Under the pieces are notes generated by a model. That model was not told where the DNA came from, did not search any database, and was given only the letters and a program-made list of their open reading frames with translations. Both the position numbers and the translations under genes were made by a program. A DNA stretch of 64,000 nt from Liquidambar formosana (lineage: Eukaryota > Streptophyta > Magnoliopsida > Saxifragales > Altingiaceae), in contig CM077826.1 in the NCBI GenBank assembly GCA_039720395.1, positions 25,314,430 to 25,378,429 on the forward strand, written 5' to 3'. This document shows, piece after piece, positions 62,370 through 64,000 of this stretch; position 1 is the stretch's first letter, and every line of letters begins with the position of its first letter.

Positions 62370-63449
62370 TGTTGTCATATTCCGTGCCAAAGGATGGTTG
62401 AGTCTTGGGTTGATTGAAGATTGATAAAGTTAAAAGTTGAGACAAAGCGTGGCGTTTAAAACTTCGACTCACAATTATTCTTAGGAGAGGTAAGTGACTG
62501 TAGAAGCCTAAGTTTTAATGTTTAAAAATCATTTCAAATCATTTTTAATATTTCTTTATTTATAAAAATGGTTTTGAAAAAGAATTTTTAGCTTCTGAGG
62601 TTTTTCTACCTAGGTAGATCGATCCATGGCTTATGCGGATCAATCCATAGTATTTTAAAAAATGCAAATTTTGCTACTGCCTAGGTGGATCGATCCATGG
62701 TTTTGGTGGATCGATCCATACTGCTCTAGAAATGCAATTTTGATTCTGTCAACGCGGATCGATCCAGCATGACCTTGGATCGATCCGGGCTCGTAAAAAA
62801 CTAATTTTAAGTGTTTTAAAACTTACCTTTTTAATACCAAAACGTGGTACAACCACTTGGGGTTTCTTAGACTATATATATAGAGTCTTTTATCATTGAG
62901 AGGGGGAAGCAAGCCTCTCTCTATTAGGGTTTTCATTAGTTCATCTTCTTAAAACCTCTCTAGAGCACTTTAACCTAGGTTTTTCACTCATATGCTCTAG
63001 AGATTATCAAACCACACACCATTCACAACCTTGAATGATTGTGAGACCGTTGCGACGGTGATTGAGCTTGTGAGTTCATGATTGAAAGCAACACTGTGAA
63101 AGAGGTTGGTTGCGACCAAATCCGTGACGACAGAGATCGATCGTGTGTGATCGTGGGAGTGAAGGCGATTACTTAAGTCCATGGGGTCTGTAAGTATTGT
63201 GTCTTGTACTCATTGATTTCATAGTGGATTAGCTTCAACTGGACGAGGTCCCGTGGTTTTTCCCATCTAGGGTTTTCCACGTAAAAATCTCTTGTACCAT
63301 TGTTAATTGCTTTTATGTTTGCTGTGAGACTGGTTTATTTGTAGTAAAAGAGATTAATTGACTTGAAATCAAAATTGGGTAAGATTTATACATAATACCT
63401 ATTCAACCCCCCTTCTAGGTATTGTAGGTTTGGTAAAACCGGAATTTCA
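62370..63449 (+). mobile_element. 5' LTR of a second LTR retrotransposon, GGATCGATCC array
   Basis: Begins TGTTGTCATATTCCG where the LINE frame stops, and ends TTTCA two to three bases before a primer site. A TATA box CTATATATATAGAG lies at about 62871. Six copies of a GGATCGATCC-type palindrome in pairs at 62616-62790. The left edge could instead be a piece of internal 3' sequence (CCAAAGGATGG resembles a worn polypurine tract), with the LTR then starting near 62400. Confidence 0.65.
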
Positions 63450-63451
63450 AT

Positions 63452-63462
63452 TGGTATCAGAG
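63452..63462 (+). other. Primer binding site, initiator tRNA-Met
   Basis: TGGTATCAGAG directly after the LTR, as in plant copia elements. Confidence 0.85.
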
Positions 63463-63523
63463 AGTAGGTTCACTCTTAAGGTTTAACAGCCTAGTGTTGA
63501 TCTTTACATTCTATTCCGATAAC

Positions 63524-64000
63524 ATGGATACTCTGAGTGAACGTGAATCTAGGAATAGTCACAGTGACTATGATGAGGACATTGACCTCCTTGACTTTCA
63601 AGTAGCGTATGATGAGTTATATCAAGATAGTTTGAAGAATAAAAAGGCTAACTTAAGCTTAATTGGTAAGTTAAAAATTGCTGAGAAAGAAAAGAATGCC
63701 CTGAAGCTAAAGGTGAATGAGTCTACCGCCTTGGTAGCCCAACTCAAAAAGGATAGGACCATTCTCCTAGAGAAAGTCCATGTCCTTGAGAAGGAAGTCC
63801 ATTCTCATGTTGAAAACAAGAAAAGTCTGGAAGATAAAATTGAAAAAATTGAAAAAGACTTAATCAAGTCTAATGATGTTTTAAAGAAAATGTCTGACAA
63901 TTCTGAAAAATTGGACAAGATGTTAAGTGTTGGAAAGTCTACTCAAGATAAACATGGTCTAGGCTTTGTGAATGACCGTGTTACTCCTTCCTCATCCGAT
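63524..64000 (+). CDS. Coiled-coil gag-like protein of the LTR element, partial
   Basis: Open from ATG to the window end (159 codons, no stop). Residues 1-30 are acidic (Y-D-E-D-I-D-L-L-D-F). Then Y-D-E-L-Y-Q-D-S-L-K and about 90 residues of Lys/Glu/Leu-rich likely coiled coil. Then K-L-D-K-M-L-S-V-G-K and H-G-L-G-F-V, which resembles the C-terminal part of SIRE/Maximus gag (LDxxLSxxK...GLGY). The usual gag core and zinc knuckle that should come before it are absent, so the element probably has a gag deletion. Function inferred. Confidence 0.7.
   Translation, partial: MDTLSERESRNSHSDYDEDIDLLDFQVAYDELYQDSLKNKKANLSLIGKLKIAEKEKNALKLKVNESTALVAQLKKDRTILLEKVHVLEKEVHSHVENKKSLEDKIEKIEKDLIKSNDVLKKMSDNSEKLDKMLSVGKSTQDKHGLGFVNDRVTPSSSD

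Noticed and set aside
63452..63462. TGGTATCAGAG considered as a tRNA gene piece
   Set aside because: Its position right after an LTR shows it is a primer binding site; no tRNA cloverleaf surrounds it.

Overview
The window looks like an AT-rich flowering-plant nuclear genome. It holds one recognisable host gene, a Pumilio (PUF-family RNA-binding) gene on the minus strand, buried in transposable elements. The evidence for a plant is the Pumilio N-terminal domain type, the tRNA-derived SINEs, the TRIM and Ty1/copia LTRs with an initiator-tRNA-Met primer site, the plant-type L1 LINEs with a zf-RVT domain, and the many hAT, Mutator and PIF-like non-autonomous elements. I cannot name the species. 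Introns of 6-15 kb suggest a genome with heavy repeat load.

Pumilio gene (about 3.6-52.9 kb, minus strand). A non-coding first exon (52713-about 52890) is followed by nine coding exons: 48484-49131, 40433-41920, 40189-40330, 39957-40064, 31054-31266, 30851-30961, 21067-21262, 19412-19583 and 3894-3916. Joined they total 3101 nt. That is two bases more than 1033 codons, because there are two one-base frameshifts, near 41569 and near 21243. All splice sites are usable and all eight PUF repeats can be read, so this is either a gene with base-call errors or a very young pseudogene. Five of the introns exceed 1 kb (1.5, 6.6, 8.7, 9.6 and 15.5 kb), and the four longest are filled with mobile elements.

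Region by region. 1-3.6 kb: intergenic sequence 3' of the gene, with two MITE candidates. 3.9-19.4 kb: last intron, holding a SINE, a Tat/Ogre-like gypsy LTR split by a Mutator MITE, LINE fragments split by hAT-like elements, and a copia fragment split by a hAT-like element. 21.3-30.9 kb: gag-like fragment, two hAT-like elements, TRIM pieces, a LINE RNase H fragment, a Mutator-like element and a SINE. 31.3-40.0 kb: LINE split by a tandem TRIM array, copia gag with short LTR, MITEs, and a hAT-like element containing a LINE. 41.9-48.5 kb: TRIM, copia integrase, a LINE with reverse transcriptase, copia RT/RNase H split by a hAT element. 49.1-52.7 kb: leader intron with only repeat scraps. 52.9-64 kb: promoter side, with MITEs, a SINE, and a LINE interrupted first by a 1.36-kb solo LTR and then by the start of a second LTR retrotransposon that runs off the window.

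The most unusual signals are the two frameshifts and the GC-AG intron in Pumilio, a four-LTR tandem TRIM array, hAT-like families whose subterminal regions are packed with different short palindromes, and two long LTRs each carrying an array of its own palindrome (AGACGTCT or GGATCGATCC).
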